64,000 bases of DNA from Saitoella complicata NRRL Y-17804 (GCF_001661265.1 NW_017567018.1:205815-269814); one strand, 5' to 3'. Shown: positions 53,310 to 64,000, numbered from the stretch's first letter. Program-made: numbers and translations. Notes: a model not told the origin generated them from the sequence alone.

Positions 53310-54599
53310 CTACTGACTCATACTCGCCCTCGGACTAACATTCCTCCCCTCCTGCCCCCCCTCCCCCTGATGCCACACCGGCCCAAGCAACCTTACAAAC
53401 GCCCTCTTCCCCAACGTCGCAACCTTGACCCTACTCGTACTAACCACCGTCGCCGCTCTCGGTTTATCATTCAACAACGCCAACTCACCAAAAAAGTCGC
53501 CCTTGCCCAACTGCGCTACCGTTCCCTCACCATCAATAACCACATCACACGTTCCGGACTCGATGAGGTAAAAGTGCTCGCCGACGTCGCCTTGGCGGAT
53601 TATGGTGGAGCGGGGTTCGTATGTTACGGTATCGAGTGCGTCTGCGATTCGTTGGCGGTCGTAGGAGGAGAGGGGGCGGAGGATGGCGATTGTGGAGAGG
53701 AAGGATTCGTACATGATACGTTTGCGGTAGGTGTTTTCCATCAAGATCCGCCTAAAGGTTATGCGGTCCAGGGCCCAGAGGATTGAGTCCGGGGAGGAGG
53801 AGACGACGCTTGCGGCGCGGGGGGCGTTGTACATGAGGGCTAGTTCACCGAATGAGCCCCCGGCACCGATTGTTGCGACTTTTTTGCCGAGGGGGTCTGT
53901 GGGGTGGGTGTTGGGTTGGGTGATGAAGACGTCGAATTCGCCTCTTTCGACGACGTAGAAGAAATCGCCGATATCGCCTTGTTTGATGACAACACTCCCA
54001 CTCCTCTCGACCCTGACTTCACTCATGGCGTTTAACACGTCGCGATGTTGATCCTCGTCCAGGTTCTTGAAGAGGAGGTTTTGGGAGATGGACGCGTCGA
54101 TACGCTGCAACTGTTGTTGAGATTTGGGGATGTGGGGGAGGGGGGAGTCGTCGGCTTGGGGGACCATGGATTCGGCGGAGACGGAGGTGCGGCGGTTGAG
54201 GTTGTAGCCGGCGGGGTAGGATTGGTGGTCGGAGGGGCCGGAGGAGGCATGGCCAGGGAAGGAGGTACCGGGGAAGGTGCTGTGGCCGCTTTGGTCGTCG
54301 TGGGGTCTTTGCTGCATCGTCGCGCTGGGGGGGAACGTCGCGGTTCTCGGACTCTCCTCATCCGCTGACGGCGCTGACGACGACGTTGCGGTAGTAGTAG
54401 TAGTAGTAGTAGTAGTGGGAGCCCCAGTGGAGGTGTGTCCGACTTCGCGCTGCATAGCACTCAACATATCCTTCCTCTGCTGCCCCAACTTTCTCAGAAA
54501 AAAGTCTGAGCAGAACTGGAGGACGTCGGCGGGTTGGGAGCGGAGGACTTCGCGGTTGAGTTCGTTGAGGATGTTGGCGTATTCGGTGGGGATTGTCAT
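53310..54599 (-). CDS. pkaR: cAMP-dependent protein kinase regulatory subunit
   Basis: Single exon, 429 aa. The N-terminal RII-alpha dimerisation/docking helix region (YANILNELNREVL, DVLQFCSDFFLRKL) covers residues about 6-40. A disordered stretch includes a poly-Thr run encoded by an ACT repeat. The inhibitor site RRTSVSAE (about residue 140) has Ser at the P position, so it is a phosphorylatable type-II site. CNB-A and CNB-B follow with FGELALMYNAPRAAS and FFGELALLNDKPRAAT, each keeping the Glu and Arg that hold cAMP. It keeps PKA inactive until cAMP rises. It diverges from FHL1 over 475 bp. Confidence 0.97.
   Translation of the reverse strand: MTIPTEYANILNELNREVLRSQPADVLQFCSDFFLRKLGQQRKDMLSAMQREVGHTSTGAPTTTTTTTTTATSSSAPSADEESPRTATFPPSATMQQRPHDDQSGHSTFPGTSFPGHASSGPSDHQSYPAGYNLNRRTSVSAESMVPQADDSPLPHIPKSQQQLQRIDASISQNLLFKNLDEDQHRDVLNAMSEVRVERSGSVVIKQGDIGDFFYVVERGEFDVFITQPNTHPTDPLGKKVATIGAGGSFGELALMYNAPRAASVVSSSPDSILWALDRITFRRILMENTYRKRIMYESFLSTIAILRPLSSYDRQRIADALDTVTYEPRSTIIRQGDVGEHFYLIESGTCDVVIDGEGTVAQLGKGDFFGELALLNDKPRAATVVSTSRVKVATLGKRAFVRLLGPVWHQGEGGQEGRNVSPRASMSQ
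54391..54416 (-). repeat. Trinucleotide repeat in the PKA-R gene
   Basis: About eight GTA/TAC units that encode a poly-Thr run in the linker between the docking domain and the inhibitor site. Confidence 0.85.
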
Positions 54600-55074
54600 C
54601 CTGATCGCCTTTGTAGGGAGGGAGATCGAGGGAGATCGAGGGAGGGTTGCGTACGGTGTGGTGTAGGTGTTGGTGGTCCGAGCGCGTAAGTGACAGCAGT
54701 AGGCCTATGACGCCGGAGTTGGAGAGGAGCGGATCGTAGATGTGGCCATGGGAGGGTGGGCGATATATGATATCCACTTGCTATTTGCCGTAGAATACCT
54801 GTTTGATCCCCGGCAATAGTCAATGTAAAAGCCTTATCCGACTTATCGTCAAACACCTCAATTGCGCATGCTTCGTATTGGCCCTCGAAAGCAAAACTCA
54901 AAAAAATACCCAAGTCCCTTCGACAGACACCCCTCCGCCCGATCCACCAGGCAGTTATACCATCTCGCCATTCCATTTCAATCTCATCTACCTCTTTAGC
55001 AGGCTCAGCTCCTCGCGGCTGAGCTCCATATCATTCAAAACGTCGCCAGCGGACACACACCACACCGGTAGGAA
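54600..55074. other. Divergent promoter of PKA-R and FHL1
   Basis: 475 bp. No gene. GGAGATCGAG is repeated in tandem near 54625, just upstream of the PKA-R ATG. Confidence 0.4.
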
Positions 55075-57489
55075 ATGGCTTCAACCATGACTACCACCGA
55101 CGACTCAAAGGGGGATATGCCTACTATACCGCAGTCATACATTCCATCATCGACTGCACAACCAGAAGGCCAAGCTGCTCCGCCAAATCCAATTTCAACC
55201 ACCGCAGACGACATCGTGGTAGATTCCAATTCTGGGACGGTGGAAGGGACGGCGGTACAGGCTTATGCGAAGCTGCAATTCGCGCATTCGAGTTTTTATA
55301 TCCAGACACTCTCCGTCCTCCTCGGTCGAAAATCATCACCGTTCGATACGCTGGACGTCCACCTCGCCTCCTCAAAATCCATCTCCAGACACCACGCCCG
55401 CCTCTTCTACGATTTCTCCCTCGGCGAATTCCGGGTCGAGATTCTTGGGCGCAATGGCGCGTTCGTGGATGAGTCGTTTGTCGAGCGTGGGGGGATCGTG
55501 GGGCTCAGGGATGGAACCCGGATTCAGATCGGGGAGGTTGTGTTTGCGTTTTTGTTGCCAGGGGAGGGGGAGGGGGGTGCGGGGGGGAAGGAAGGGGATG
55601 TTAGGGTTGTGGGGGGGGAGAGTGTGAGGATGCCGGTTACGGCGAGTAGTATTATGAGTCCGCCGGAGGGTGAGGTTCCGCTGCACCCGCCGTTGCCTCC
55701 ACCTGCGCCGGCGAATGTGGGGAACAATGTTGGGCCATCGCCGCAGTTGCTGCCGCAGATGGTGCCGCAGTTAGGGCCTGAGCAAACGATTGATTTGAGT
55801 GCGGGTGCGACGACTACTTCGCCGGTTTCGTCGCCGCAGAAGAAGAGGAAGATGTCGCCACCGGCTCCTTCAAATACCACACCTACACCCGCTCCAACAG
55901 CAGCGCCGGCACAACCTTCCTCAGCAACCCCCGCCGCACCAGCGCCAATTGATCACCATATGGCGGCGGTTGACGATTTGTCAAGTCTGGGACTACCACA
56001 CGGCGTCAGCGAACGATTTGACCTGGGTATGGGAGGCGGAGGCGTGGATTTGAGTTTGGATAATTTACCACCGTTACCACTGGATATGCAGGATGGGATA
56101 TTCGCAGGGGACATGGTACAACCAGTGCAACAGCAAGTGCAGACACAATTCGTCCAGCATCTTGCTCAGTTCCAACAACCAATGCACATGCCCCAACTCG
56201 CCCAACATCACCCTCAAACATTACCCCCCGCCCAAAATCCACACCCCAAACCCCCACTATCGTACCAACAACTCATCTCCTCCGCCATCCTCGCCGCGCC
56301 AACACACCGCGCAACACTCTCCGAGATCTACGCCCATATCGCCGCGAACTGGCCATATTACCAACACGCCACGGGATGGCAGAATAGCGTACGGCATAAT
56401 CTTTCGCTACAGCGTGGTTTTGTGAAGGTTGTGGAGGGGACGGGGAAGGGGGTTGGGGGAGGGACTTGGTGGATGATTAGGGATCCGAAGACGGGGATGG
56501 GGGTTGTTAATCCGACGGTGCAGCAGGCTGGGTTGCCGGTGGCAGCTGGGGTGGGGAGGGGTGGGGTGGGAGGGCCGATGTTGCTTGGTGGGCAGGGAGG
56601 GGGACAAGGAGGACAGCCGCCGCCGCCGCCGCCGGCACCGCCGGTGTTGTTGGGGAGTCCGGCAACATCTGCACCGGCGAGTCCTGCACGTCCGGCTGCG
56701 CCTATACCAAACGCCGTTGCTACCACCACCGCGCTCCCAACCACCACCGCCTCTTCCATCCCCATGCCCGCTCCCGGTCCCGCCACATCAAACCCTCCAC
56801 CAGCCCTCCATGCAGTAACCCTCCAACCCACAACAAACACCCTCATCGTGAACCCCCACTTCTTCACCCGTCTCTACCCCCTCACCCCAGCGCTGTCTCA
56901 GTCGATACAATTGTTGCAGCAGCATATTACGACGAAATTGGGGCCTACGATTAAGGCGAATCCTGGGGGGGCTGTGGCGAGTGCGAATGCGATGGCGGGG
57001 GCTTTGTGGAGGCAGTTGGCGGTGGGGGCGGGGGGGGTTGTGGGGGTTGTGGGGGGGAGAGCTGGGGCTGCGCCGATTCCAATGCCAACTGGGGTGGGGG
57101 TTGTGGGTACCGGTGGGAAGACTGCGGCAGGGACGGGGGTTGGGGTTAGTGCGGCGCCGATTCCGAATATGTTGGCGAGGCCGGGATATGGTAAGCCCCC
57201 TGTGCGGGCGCCGATTCCGGGGGCGGTGGGTGTCGGTGTCGGTGTCGGTGTCGGTGTTGGTGTTGGGGTTGCGACGGCGAGGGCTGCGCCGATTCCGGTG
57301 CCGATGCTGATGGGTGGGCCTGGTGTCGCTGGCCCGGCTCAGATGGCTGGACAGAAGAGGGGGAGTAATGGGGTTCCTGTACCGGGTCCTATCCCTGCCG
57401 CGGCTCCAGCTCCAGCAGCAGCACAAACACAAACCGAACAAAGTGAACTACAAATCAGGATTGAAACGGGTCAACAACCGAAGAAGTGA
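55075..57489 (+). CDS. fhl1: FHL1-type forkhead transcription factor (FHA + forkhead)
   Basis: Single exon, 804 aa. The FHA domain is at about residues 62-150 (SVLLGRKSS, SSKSISRHHARLFYDF, EILGRNGAFVDE). The forkhead domain is at about 391-475 (KPPLSYQQLISSAIL, LSEIYAHIAANWPYYQ, GWQNSVRHNLSLQRGF, GGTWWMIRDP). The flanks are Pro, Gln and Gly-Val low complexity, with a GGTGTC hexamer run near the 3' end. FHA plus forkhead in this order marks Fhl1, which in yeast controls ribosomal protein genes with Ifh1 under TOR and PKA. The pairing with PKA-R may be coincidental. Confidence 0.93.
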   Translation: MASTMTTTDDSKGDMPTIPQSYIPSSTAQPEGQAAPPNPISTTADDIVVDSNSGTVEGTAVQAYAKLQFAHSSFYIQTLSVLLGRKSSPFDTLDVHLASSKSISRHHARLFYDFSLGEFRVEILGRNGAFVDESFVERGGIVGLRDGTRIQIGEVVFAFLLPGEGEGGAGGKEGDVRVVGGESVRMPVTASSIMSPPEGEVPLHPPLPPPAPANVGNNVGPSPQLLPQMVPQLGPEQTIDLSAGATTTSPVSSPQKKRKMSPPAPSNTTPTPAPTAAPAQPSSATPAAPAPIDHHMAAVDDLSSLGLPHGVSERFDLGMGGGGVDLSLDNLPPLPLDMQDGIFAGDMVQPVQQQVQTQFVQHLAQFQQPMHMPQLAQHHPQTLPPAQNPHPKPPLSYQQLISSAILAAPTHRATLSEIYAHIAANWPYYQHATGWQNSVRHNLSLQRGFVKVVEGTGKGVGGGTWWMIRDPKTGMGVVNPTVQQAGLPVAAGVGRGGVGGPMLLGGQGGGQGGQPPPPPPAPPVLLGSPATSAPASPARPAAPIPNAVATTTALPTTTASSIPMPAPGPATSNPPPALHAVTLQPTTNTLIVNPHFFTRLYPLTPALSQSIQLLQQHITTKLGPTIKANPGGAVASANAMAGALWRQLAVGAGGVVGVVGGRAGAAPIPMPTGVGVVGTGGKTAAGTGVGVSAAPIPNMLARPGYGKPPVRAPIPGAVGVGVGVGVGVGVGVATARAAPIPVPMLMGGPGVAGPAQMAGQKRGSNGVPVPGPIPAAAPAPAAAQTQTEQSELQIRIETGQQPKK
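57229..57270 (+). repeat. GGTGTC hexamer repeat in fhl1
   Basis: About five GGTGTC units decaying to GGTGTT, encoding (GV)n. In-frame length change is likely among strains. Confidence 0.8.
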
Positions 57490-58244
57490 ACATTACCTCG
57501 AACTACGAACTACAAGGGTCTTTTTATTACTACTATTGCATTGCTACGGTGTTCTTTTTGCGTTTTTATTAGCATATCTTGCCTTATGTACGACGTCACA
57601 TAGGGCGAGGCCAAGGCCAGCAGCTGCTGCTGGGGTGGGTATGATATACGAAATAAAGCATACACATATTTTTGGATTACGCGTAAACTTTTCAGGTCTC
57701 GAAGCTTTCTGTTTGAGTGCGCTCTGCAATCTGTTGCACGGGCTCACTGGAGTTCCCACGGGTGCGGCCAGGCTCGAGGTGGTTCGTTGTATGACCAACC
57801 TGTTTCGGACAGAGACCATTTCTCGACAAGAAGTATGGGAAATCAAGGCCAACTTTTTCATGGAATAACATCCACCGTCACTGTGCTCGTTGGATGCAGT
57901 CAGCAGAAGGGGGCCGTAGCGTAGGAGACCCAAACACTAGCTGCGCGTGAGATTTCAAGCTTCTCTACTCCACACCATCACGACCATTTCGGTCTCTCGC
58001 TTCCAGCACTTTCGCTTGCTTTTCTTCCCTTGCTCTTCCTTGCAATAGAGTGGTTTCACTCACAATCTTCTTCTTCATTGTTCATCGTATCTTTAACACA
58101 GCAATTGTCTCCTTTTTGGATTGGTCGGCGTTCGACAGATAGCATTTATCCAGCTACTTTGCATCTGGCGGTTGTTTTTCGTCTTCAAAGAAGCATTTAC
58201 TGATATTTTCGGTCTTTTGATTTTGCAATTGGACAGCATACACG
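57490..58244. other. Intergenic: FHL1 3' flank and promoter of the 1155-aa gene
   Basis: 755 bp. The right part, from about 57960, is pyrimidine-rich like a fungal leader. No gene recognised. Confidence 0.45.
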
Positions 58245-61200
58245 ATGTCGCAGCAGCTGAAAGCCAGCGGTTCGTACGTCAATAACCGCGTGTTGCAGAT
58301 CAACGGGAGGGAGAGGTCCAGGTACACTCCTCTTCGCAATGATGAAGACGATGGTATTGGTAAGGTGGAAAGATGGGCAGTTTACATGCTGTATATGCTG
58401 ATGATTCCACTTACAGATGAAGACGACGCTGCGTTGAGCGCTCTACCAGACGACTCTGCCACTGGGGGTAAGTGTAAGCTATGTGAATGCGGACATATGC
58501 TAACGGAAACTTCCAGGATCGGCTTCACCTACCGAGAACAACCCTTCTGCTCTCGACACCGATGCCACCGAGCCTGATGTCCTCACCGAGACGGAAGCCT
58601 CAACTGTCACGCTCTCAACAGCCTTGATGCTCAGCATGATTGTCGACCCTGATCAGGCTGCGGAGCAGACGTTGAGCATCATGGCTGCTGATTTTGATCA
58701 GGCTGCCGAAACAGCGTCTTCGGTCCCTTACGTTGAAGGGTGGTCCAATTCAACCGAGGGGCAAAGTTTGAGTGATCAATTCGATCTCGCGCATCATCTC
58801 GACTCGACACAGACACATGTGCCGGAGGCTCAGACGTATTCGTCTGTGCTTAATCCGGGAGTGGAGTACACGGCTGTTGAAACGAACAACCCTCTTCCGC
58901 ATCATTATCCGTCTGCGTTGTATCCGGGGCTGTATTATGTCAGTCCTGGTGGCACCCCTGGGGTCAACGTCGACGAGTCGTCAGGTAGTGGGTCGGAGAT
59001 GTTTAGTGGATGGTCTGTCTTCGGGAGCGAGGAGCCGTGGACGAGAGAGGCATTGAGGAATTGGGCAGAGATGTTGCGCAGGTATATTTTTATCCAACGC
59101 GACGAACCGGGATCTCAGGCACCGTCAGGTTCTGTCTCTCGCGTTTCTTCGAGTATTGGCCTTCAGCGTCTTGGACGTGCGTGCTACTTACCGAGGAGCC
59201 TCGACGTGTCCAGGAGTCGTTCGCGGGTTAGACCGGAGTTGCGGCGGCGCCGTTCGTTGCCTCAGGATCCCTTGTTGGAGAGATATCGACGTGTTTGGCG
59301 TGAGGTTGAGACTGTTTGGCAGGCTTATGGGAGTGAAGGTGGTTCTGCGGGTCCCCATCCCGTGCAGTTTCAGGAGTGGAGGCCGGCGGAGAATGTCAGG
59401 TCTGTTGGTTCTGAACGTTCGCTGAGTGTTGGGCCTGGTCTTCAGCGTCTCCCGACGCCGTATGGGCTGTTGAGAGATGAGGTCACGGCGATGGGTCGAG
59501 TTGAGTCCCATACTGCTGAGGACGTCTTTCTCGCCCGCCCCGCATCGGAGACGAGGGTTGCGGTCCCTCCTGGTCATCCCGTGGGTGGTGTTACGATCGG
59601 AAGCAGTCGCACTAATGTGGAAGGAGAAGAGGAAGAGAAGAAAGATAGGAAGGGCAAGAAGCGGGCTACGCCGGAGGAGATGGCACAGTGGGAGGGTGAG
59701 GATGCAATTGAGTGTACTGCGGATGAGCCGGAGACGAGGAGTCAGTTGGATGGTGGGACACCTGGACCGGTGATTCCGACGAATGTGCGGATGCCCGTTG
59801 ACGAGACGGCCCACGTACCGAGAGCCTTGCCTGTTGTTGGTATCGAAGATGTCAGGACTCCGATGGTGAGCGAAGGTGGGAGGAAGTACTTCTATTCTGC
59901 GCAGTCGGGATGGTTTCACGACGCGGACACTCTTCCACCATCTTCACGCCAAACCGCTTCGCGTAACTCTATGCGCCCGAGTGAATCTGGATCCAACGTC
60001 AATGGTTCTCGCGATCCAAACGAAGCGCTCATTGCACGACTTGGGAGCTATAACGATCAAGAACTCCGGGCCGAATTGGAGAGGGCTACGAGGGAGCTGC
60101 AGCGCCTGGATGAGGCGGCGTGTGTGCCGAGTTTTGCGGAGCTGTGGCAGAATGGGGAGGGGAGTTCGAGGGGGGTTACGGCTGCGAATAGATATACGAT
60201 GGCGGCGAGGGAGAGGCAGCAGCCGCTTTTGGAGCATGCGCATACGGCACCGCCGAGGATGGATGTGGAGGAGGGGTCGATGGAAGGCAATGTTTTGGGG
60301 CTGGAAGCACCAGCACGTGTTGATGTTGGTGTTGTGAATGGTCTGCCGGTGGAGGACGCTAGCCTGGCAAGAGAGTCAGAGTCGTATGTCACAGCTCAGG
60401 AGTCGCCTTCGATTGAACAGCAACAGTATTGGCCGCCTTTGAACAATGGCCGTGCTGCTCTGGGACCGAGTCACATCGAGATACCTGAAGCGGCTGAAAC
60501 CTCAACGAGGACAAGGACGCGTCATCATTTTCGCAGCAGGCCTCGTATGAACGAGGGAGTACCCACTCCAAGGGGTTTGCGTAGGTTGCCTGATGGCAGT
60601 TTCAGGCCGCCGCCTCAGTTTGATTTATGGAGTCCTGATACGCCGGAGATTATTCCTGAACGGTACAGGCGCAACCCACTTAGTCCGCTTGGAGATGGTC
60701 GTCCTAGGAGGCCGAGTGGTGGTGAGGTTCTCTTGCATCCTGCGCTGATGAATGGTCACGGGCAGAGCAAGAGTGAGAGTGAGGTCTCGGTTGAGGAGCA
60801 GCCGGTGCAAAGAGCGGAAGAGTCGTATGATACTGCCCCGTTGGAGCGCAGTTGTGAGCAGGGCTATGATTCTTCGCACATGATTGATATCTCAGCCAAC
60901 GAGCCTGTCGAACCTTTCGTTGAGCCGCGCAACATGGTCGCTGAACGTTTGAGACTCCTCCCATCCCCAGTCACCCGTAGCGGATGGATAACCCCCACCA
61001 CACAAGCCAGACTCCTGGAAACCGTCCTCGCCCGTCAAGACCCCACCCACATCTCCGCCTACCGCGCCCGCGAAGGCGAGGAGTACCCCTTCCACGAGCC
61101 CCCGAGGCAGCAACGCCGTCCGTTCCATCGCGATCGTCCGGCTCCGACTCCGCCGCGGTATATGTTGCAGGAAGAAGTCATTGCGCCGATGCCGGTGAGG

Positions 61201-61818
61201 GGACCTGGTGTTGAGCGGTGGTTAAGGGCTGTGCCGGGGCAGGTTGAGGATGTGCCTAGTCCGGTGATTGGGAGTTATGCGTCGACGAGGGTTGGGACGC
61301 CGAGTGTTATGTGCACGAGTAGAAGCAGTGACAGCGGTGTCGACGAAGTCCTGGCTGTGCAGCCTGAGGAGAGGTTGGTGAGTCCGGGGACGATCGAGGT
61401 TCAGGCGCCGGTGGAGGAATATGAAGTCCCGCCTCCTGTCCCATCATTCCAGGTTCAGGAGGCGAGCCCGGCTACATCACCGGTGGTTGAGTACACCACT
61501 GTCCGTGCGGCCCAGGAACCGTACGCTATTCCAGGTCTTTTCGAAGTTGGGTATCGCCCTTCATCCCGCACCGGTCCGGCTTCGGAAGCGAGTACGGCCA
61601 AGTTGACGAGTGGACATGGTTCGGCGGCGAGTTTGGCTCAGATAGCGGTGGATGCGTTAAGGAGGGCCGTTACGCCTGTTGGGTCTACCGGAGGTGGTGA
61701 GGGAGAGGGACAGGGGATGGGTGAGATGGCTCTTGCGGCGGAGGAGAGGAGGAAGGAGAGTTTGAAGGATACGCCGAAGACAGTGTTCATGATTGGCGAT
61801 GGGGATGGGGAGGCATGA
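58245..61818 (+). CDS. Large disordered protein of unknown function
   Basis: Three exons: 58245-58359, 58417-58467 (51 nt) and 58517-61818. The introns are 57 nt and 49 nt (GCTAAC branch), the shortest in the window. The product is 1155 aa. It starts MSQQLKASGSYVNNRVLQIN. Most of it is Ser/Pro/Glu/Arg-rich. Two more ordered stretches are seen: REALRNWAEMLRRYIFIQRD at about 240 and the coiled coil EALIARLGSYNDQELRAELE near 560. A basic patch (KKDRKGKKRA) may be a nuclear signal. No known domain. Its upstream exons are confirmed by phase. Confidence 0.78.
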
Positions 61819-62123
61819 GTGCAATGGAGTATTATAGAATTGAATGTAACGGTGAACTCCCTCTCCCAAGTATCACCGCGACTCACCCACGTGCATCCAC
61901 AACATTCACGCAAATCCCGTTCCCCCGAGGCTGCACCCCGGGTCTGGGGTTTAGCGGCGCCCATGCCCAAACAGGCAACTCCATTCTCCCGCAGCTCCGT
62001 CATCGTCCCTCTCCGCCGAGAAACTCAAATCAATTGCTGAAACATGTGATGTGATGTGATGCCCCGGTATAAAGAGCGGCCTCCCTCCAACCCTTCCTCG
62101 ACTTTCTCCCATTACCAAACACA
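61819..62123. other. Isocitrate lyase promoter
   Basis: 305 bp with TATAAA at 62068-62073 and a CT-rich leader. It has GC-rich GGGG runs that could be CreA sites; I cannot assign a FacB site. Confidence 0.45.
62068..62073 (+). promoter_or_regulatory. TATA box of the isocitrate lyase gene
   Basis: TATAAA in CCGGTATAAAGAGCG, 56 bp upstream of the ATG. Confidence 0.6.
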
Positions 62124-63767
62124 ATGGCTTACTCAACCATCGACCTCGAACAAGAACAACGCGACTATGACCATCAGGTCGCTCAGGTGAAGAAATGGTG
62201 GACGGAGCCCAGGTGGAAGAAGACCAAGAGGCCTTACAGCGCCGAGGATGTCGTCAAGCAGCGTGGAACGGTCACGATTACTTACCCCGCCAACCAACAA
62301 GCCAAGAAACTCTACTCCCTCCTCGACAAGCGTTTCAAGGAGGGAACGCCGTCTCACACGTTCGGTGCTCTCGACCCGATTCATGTTACACAGATGGCCA
62401 AGTATTTGGAGACGGTCTATGTCAGTGGCTGGCAATCTTCCTCGACTGCGTCGACATCCAATGAGCCTGGGCCGGATTTGGCGGATTATCCTATGGATAC
62501 GGTGCCGAATAAGGTCGAGCATTTGTTTATGGCACAGTTGTTCCATGATCGCAAGCAGCGCAGTGCGCGTCTCGGATTGTCGCCGCAAGACCGCGCAAAG
62601 CAACCCTTCATCGACTTTTTGCGTCCGATTATAGCGGATGCAGATACCGGCCACGGAGGTCTTACCGCCGTGATGAAGTTGACCAAGATGTTTGTCGAGC
62701 GTGGAGCCGCGGGGATTCATATCGAGGATCAAGCTCCGGGTACGAAGAAGTGTGGACACATGGCCGGTAAAGTCTTGGTGCCTATTAGTGAGCATATCAA
62801 CCGTCTCGTGGCGGCGAGGTTGCAGTGTGATATCATGGGTGTTGATTGTGCCGTCGTTGCGCGTACGGATTCGGAGGCTGCGACGTTGATTACGAGTACG
62901 GTTGATAAGAGGGATCATGCCTACGTTCTTGGATCTACGAACCCGGACCTCAAGCCGCTTGTGGATCTGATGGCGGAGGCGGAGGAGAAGGGCTTGAATG
63001 GCGAAGCGCTCCAGAAGATTGAGGATGATTGGACGGAGAAGGCGGGGTTGAGGTTGTTTGATGATGCGGTTCGGGAGGCGATTGAGAGGTCTGTTACCGC
63101 TGCGAACAAGGACGGTGTGTTGAAGAAGTATGAGCAGTTGGCGAAGGATAAGACCATTGTGGAGAAGAAGGCGATTGCAAAGTCGATTACGGGTGCTGAT
63201 GTCTACTGGGACTGGGATGCGCCCCGTACGAGGGAGGGGTATTACAGGTACCAGGGTGGAACGCAGTGTGCGATTAACCGCGCTGTCGCTTACGCACCTT
63301 TCGCGGATTTGTTGTGGATGGAGACCAAGAAACCGATTCTCTCCCAAGCGAGGGAGTTCTCGGAGGGTGTGCATGCTGTTTGGCCGGAACAGTGGCTAGC
63401 ATACAACCTCTCCCCCTCCTTCAACTGGGCCGCCGCGGGTCTCTCTCCCGAGGAGGAAAAGGCTTATATTTGGGAATTGGGCAAGTTGGGATTCGTGTGG
63501 CAATTCATCACGCTCGCTGGATTGCACACGACTGCATTGGCTGTCGACACCTTTGCGAGGAGGTATGCGGAGGAAGGCATGAAAGCTTACGTCGAGATGG
63601 TGCAGGAACCTGAACGCGAGGCTGGGGTTGAGGTTTTGACGCATCAGAGGTGGAGTGGGGCGGAGTATGTTGATGGGTTGTTGAAGGTTATTGGCGGGGG
63701 GGTTAGTTCGACCGCGGCGATGGGGAAGGGGGTTACGGAGGATCAGTTTAAGTTTACGAAGAAGTAG
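62124..63767 (+). CDS. icl1: Isocitrate lyase
   Basis: Single exon, 547 aa, full length. Conserved blocks include [42 protein letters not shown] and the catalytic [13 protein letters not shown] near residue 207. [22 protein letters not shown] and [10 protein letters not shown] follow. It ends [14 protein letters not shown], with no C-terminal SKL-type signal, so peroxisomal import through PTS1 is not indicated. It splits isocitrate to glyoxylate and succinate in the glyoxylate cycle, needed for growth on acetate, fatty acids or ethanol. It is the last gene before the telomere: 107 bp separate its stop codon from the repeats. Confidence 0.98.
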   Translation: MAYSTIDLEQEQRDYDHQVAQVKKWWTEPRWKKTKRPYSAEDVVKQRGTVTITYPANQQAKKLYSLLDKRFKEGTPSHTFGALDPIHVTQMAKYLETVYVSGWQSSSTASTSNEPGPDLADYPMDTVPNKVEHLFMAQLFHDRKQRSARLGLSPQDRAKQPFIDFLRPIIADADTGHGGLTAVMKLTKMFVERGAAGIHIEDQAPGTKKCGHMAGKVLVPISEHINRLVAARLQCDIMGVDCAVVARTDSEAATLITSTVDKRDHAYVLGSTNPDLKPLVDLMAEAEEKGLNGEALQKIEDDWTEKAGLRLFDDAVREAIERSVTAANKDGVLKKYEQLAKDKTIVEKKAIAKSITGADVYWDWDAPRTREGYYRYQGGTQCAINRAVAYAPFADLLWMETKKPILSQAREFSEGVHAVWPEQWLAYNLSPSFNWAAAGLSPEEEKAYIWELGKLGFVWQFITLAGLHTTALAVDTFARRYAEEGMKAYVEMVQEPEREAGVEVLTHQRWSGAEYVDGLLKVIGGGVSSTAAMGKGVTEDQFKFTKK

Positions 63768-63874
63768 AGGGCATACGGGGTGATTATCTTTGACAGGGAG
63801 TGTACGATTATTACGTTATTGATTGATTGTTGATTGAATTGACATTGCTTATGCTTTATTTTGACGGCTACGAC

Positions 63875-63915
<41 letters not shown>

Positions 63916-64000
63916 GGTTAGGGTTAGGGTTAGGGTTAGGGTTAGGGTTAGGGTTAGGGTTAGGGTTAGGGTTAGGGTTAGGGTTAGGGTTAGGGTTAGG
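63875..64000 (+). repeat. Telomere array (TTAGGG)n, right chromosome end
   Basis: Twenty TTAGGG-type units run to the window edge: three perfect, one TTTAGGG (63893-63899), sixteen perfect and a final TTAGG. The G-rich strand runs 5' to 3' toward the end, as expected of a right telomere. No subtelomeric repeat or helicase gene separates it from coding DNA. Confidence 0.97.

Noticed and set aside
62133-63374. 413-codon minus-strand frame opposite isocitrate lyase
   Set aside because: Antisense shadow of a strongly conserved enzyme.
1-64000. Biosynthetic gene cluster, transposon, CRISPR array or starship-type element
   Set aside because: No PKS/NRPS, transposase, reverse transcriptase, tyrosine recombinase or direct-repeat array was found; all recognised genes are core or orphan.

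Overview
This is the right end of a filamentous ascomycete (Pezizomycotina) chromosome. Four things point to that. Genes are mostly intron-poor, with introns of 49-190 nt that carry CTRAC-type branch sites. Several proteins are filamentous-ascomycete in type (an Atf1/AtfA bZIP, a calcofluor-white-hypersensitive-like protein, SNF7, Bud2-type RasGAP, MCU). There are no bacterial-style operons. The last ~126 bases are an uninterrupted TTAGGG array in the orientation expected of a right telomere. The species cannot be fixed from this sequence.

Layout. Bases 1-20000 are dense housekeeping: the 3' end of MAD2, GUF1, NOT3/5, an SDR, a conserved fungal IFER-motif protein, neutral trehalase, an Atf1-type bZIP, a small two-exon gene (81 aa), DTD1, SNF7/VPS32, a short queuosine-salvage-like protein, RPN11 and an unknown Pro-rich protein. 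Bases 20000-31500 hold GET3, a small membrane-anchored stress-type protein, a large Thr-rich secreted protein, CYP40, CGI121 and a divergent kinase. A 3.4-kb stretch without a recognisable gene (31517-34916) follows. Bases 34900-50700 hold a BUD2-type RasGAP, an NCS1 nucleobase permease, tRNA-Leu(UAA), an unknown protein, SPF27, GPI18/PIG-V, a CBM48-plus-Ala-rich protein and MCU. Bases 51500-63770 hold a secreted three-module protein with PIR-like DGQ motifs, the PKA regulatory subunit, FHL1, a 1155-aa disordered protein and isocitrate lyase. The isocitrate lyase stop codon lies only 107 bp from the telomere array.

How the genes relate. There is no metabolic cluster and no prophage-like, CRISPR or transposon cargo. 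Most neighbours are unrelated core genes, often in divergent pairs sharing a promoter (GUF1/NOT3, Qng1-like/RPN11, unknown/GET3, SPF27/GPI18, PKA-R/FHL1). A loose theme of cAMP/PKA, stress and carbon response can be drawn: PKA-R, a trehalase with PKA-type sites, Atf1, FHL1, ICL, and CRE, STRE and HSE motifs in several promoters. That theme is inference. Exon coordinates were built by hand from GT-AG sites, branch sites, phase and protein continuity. No database search was run.
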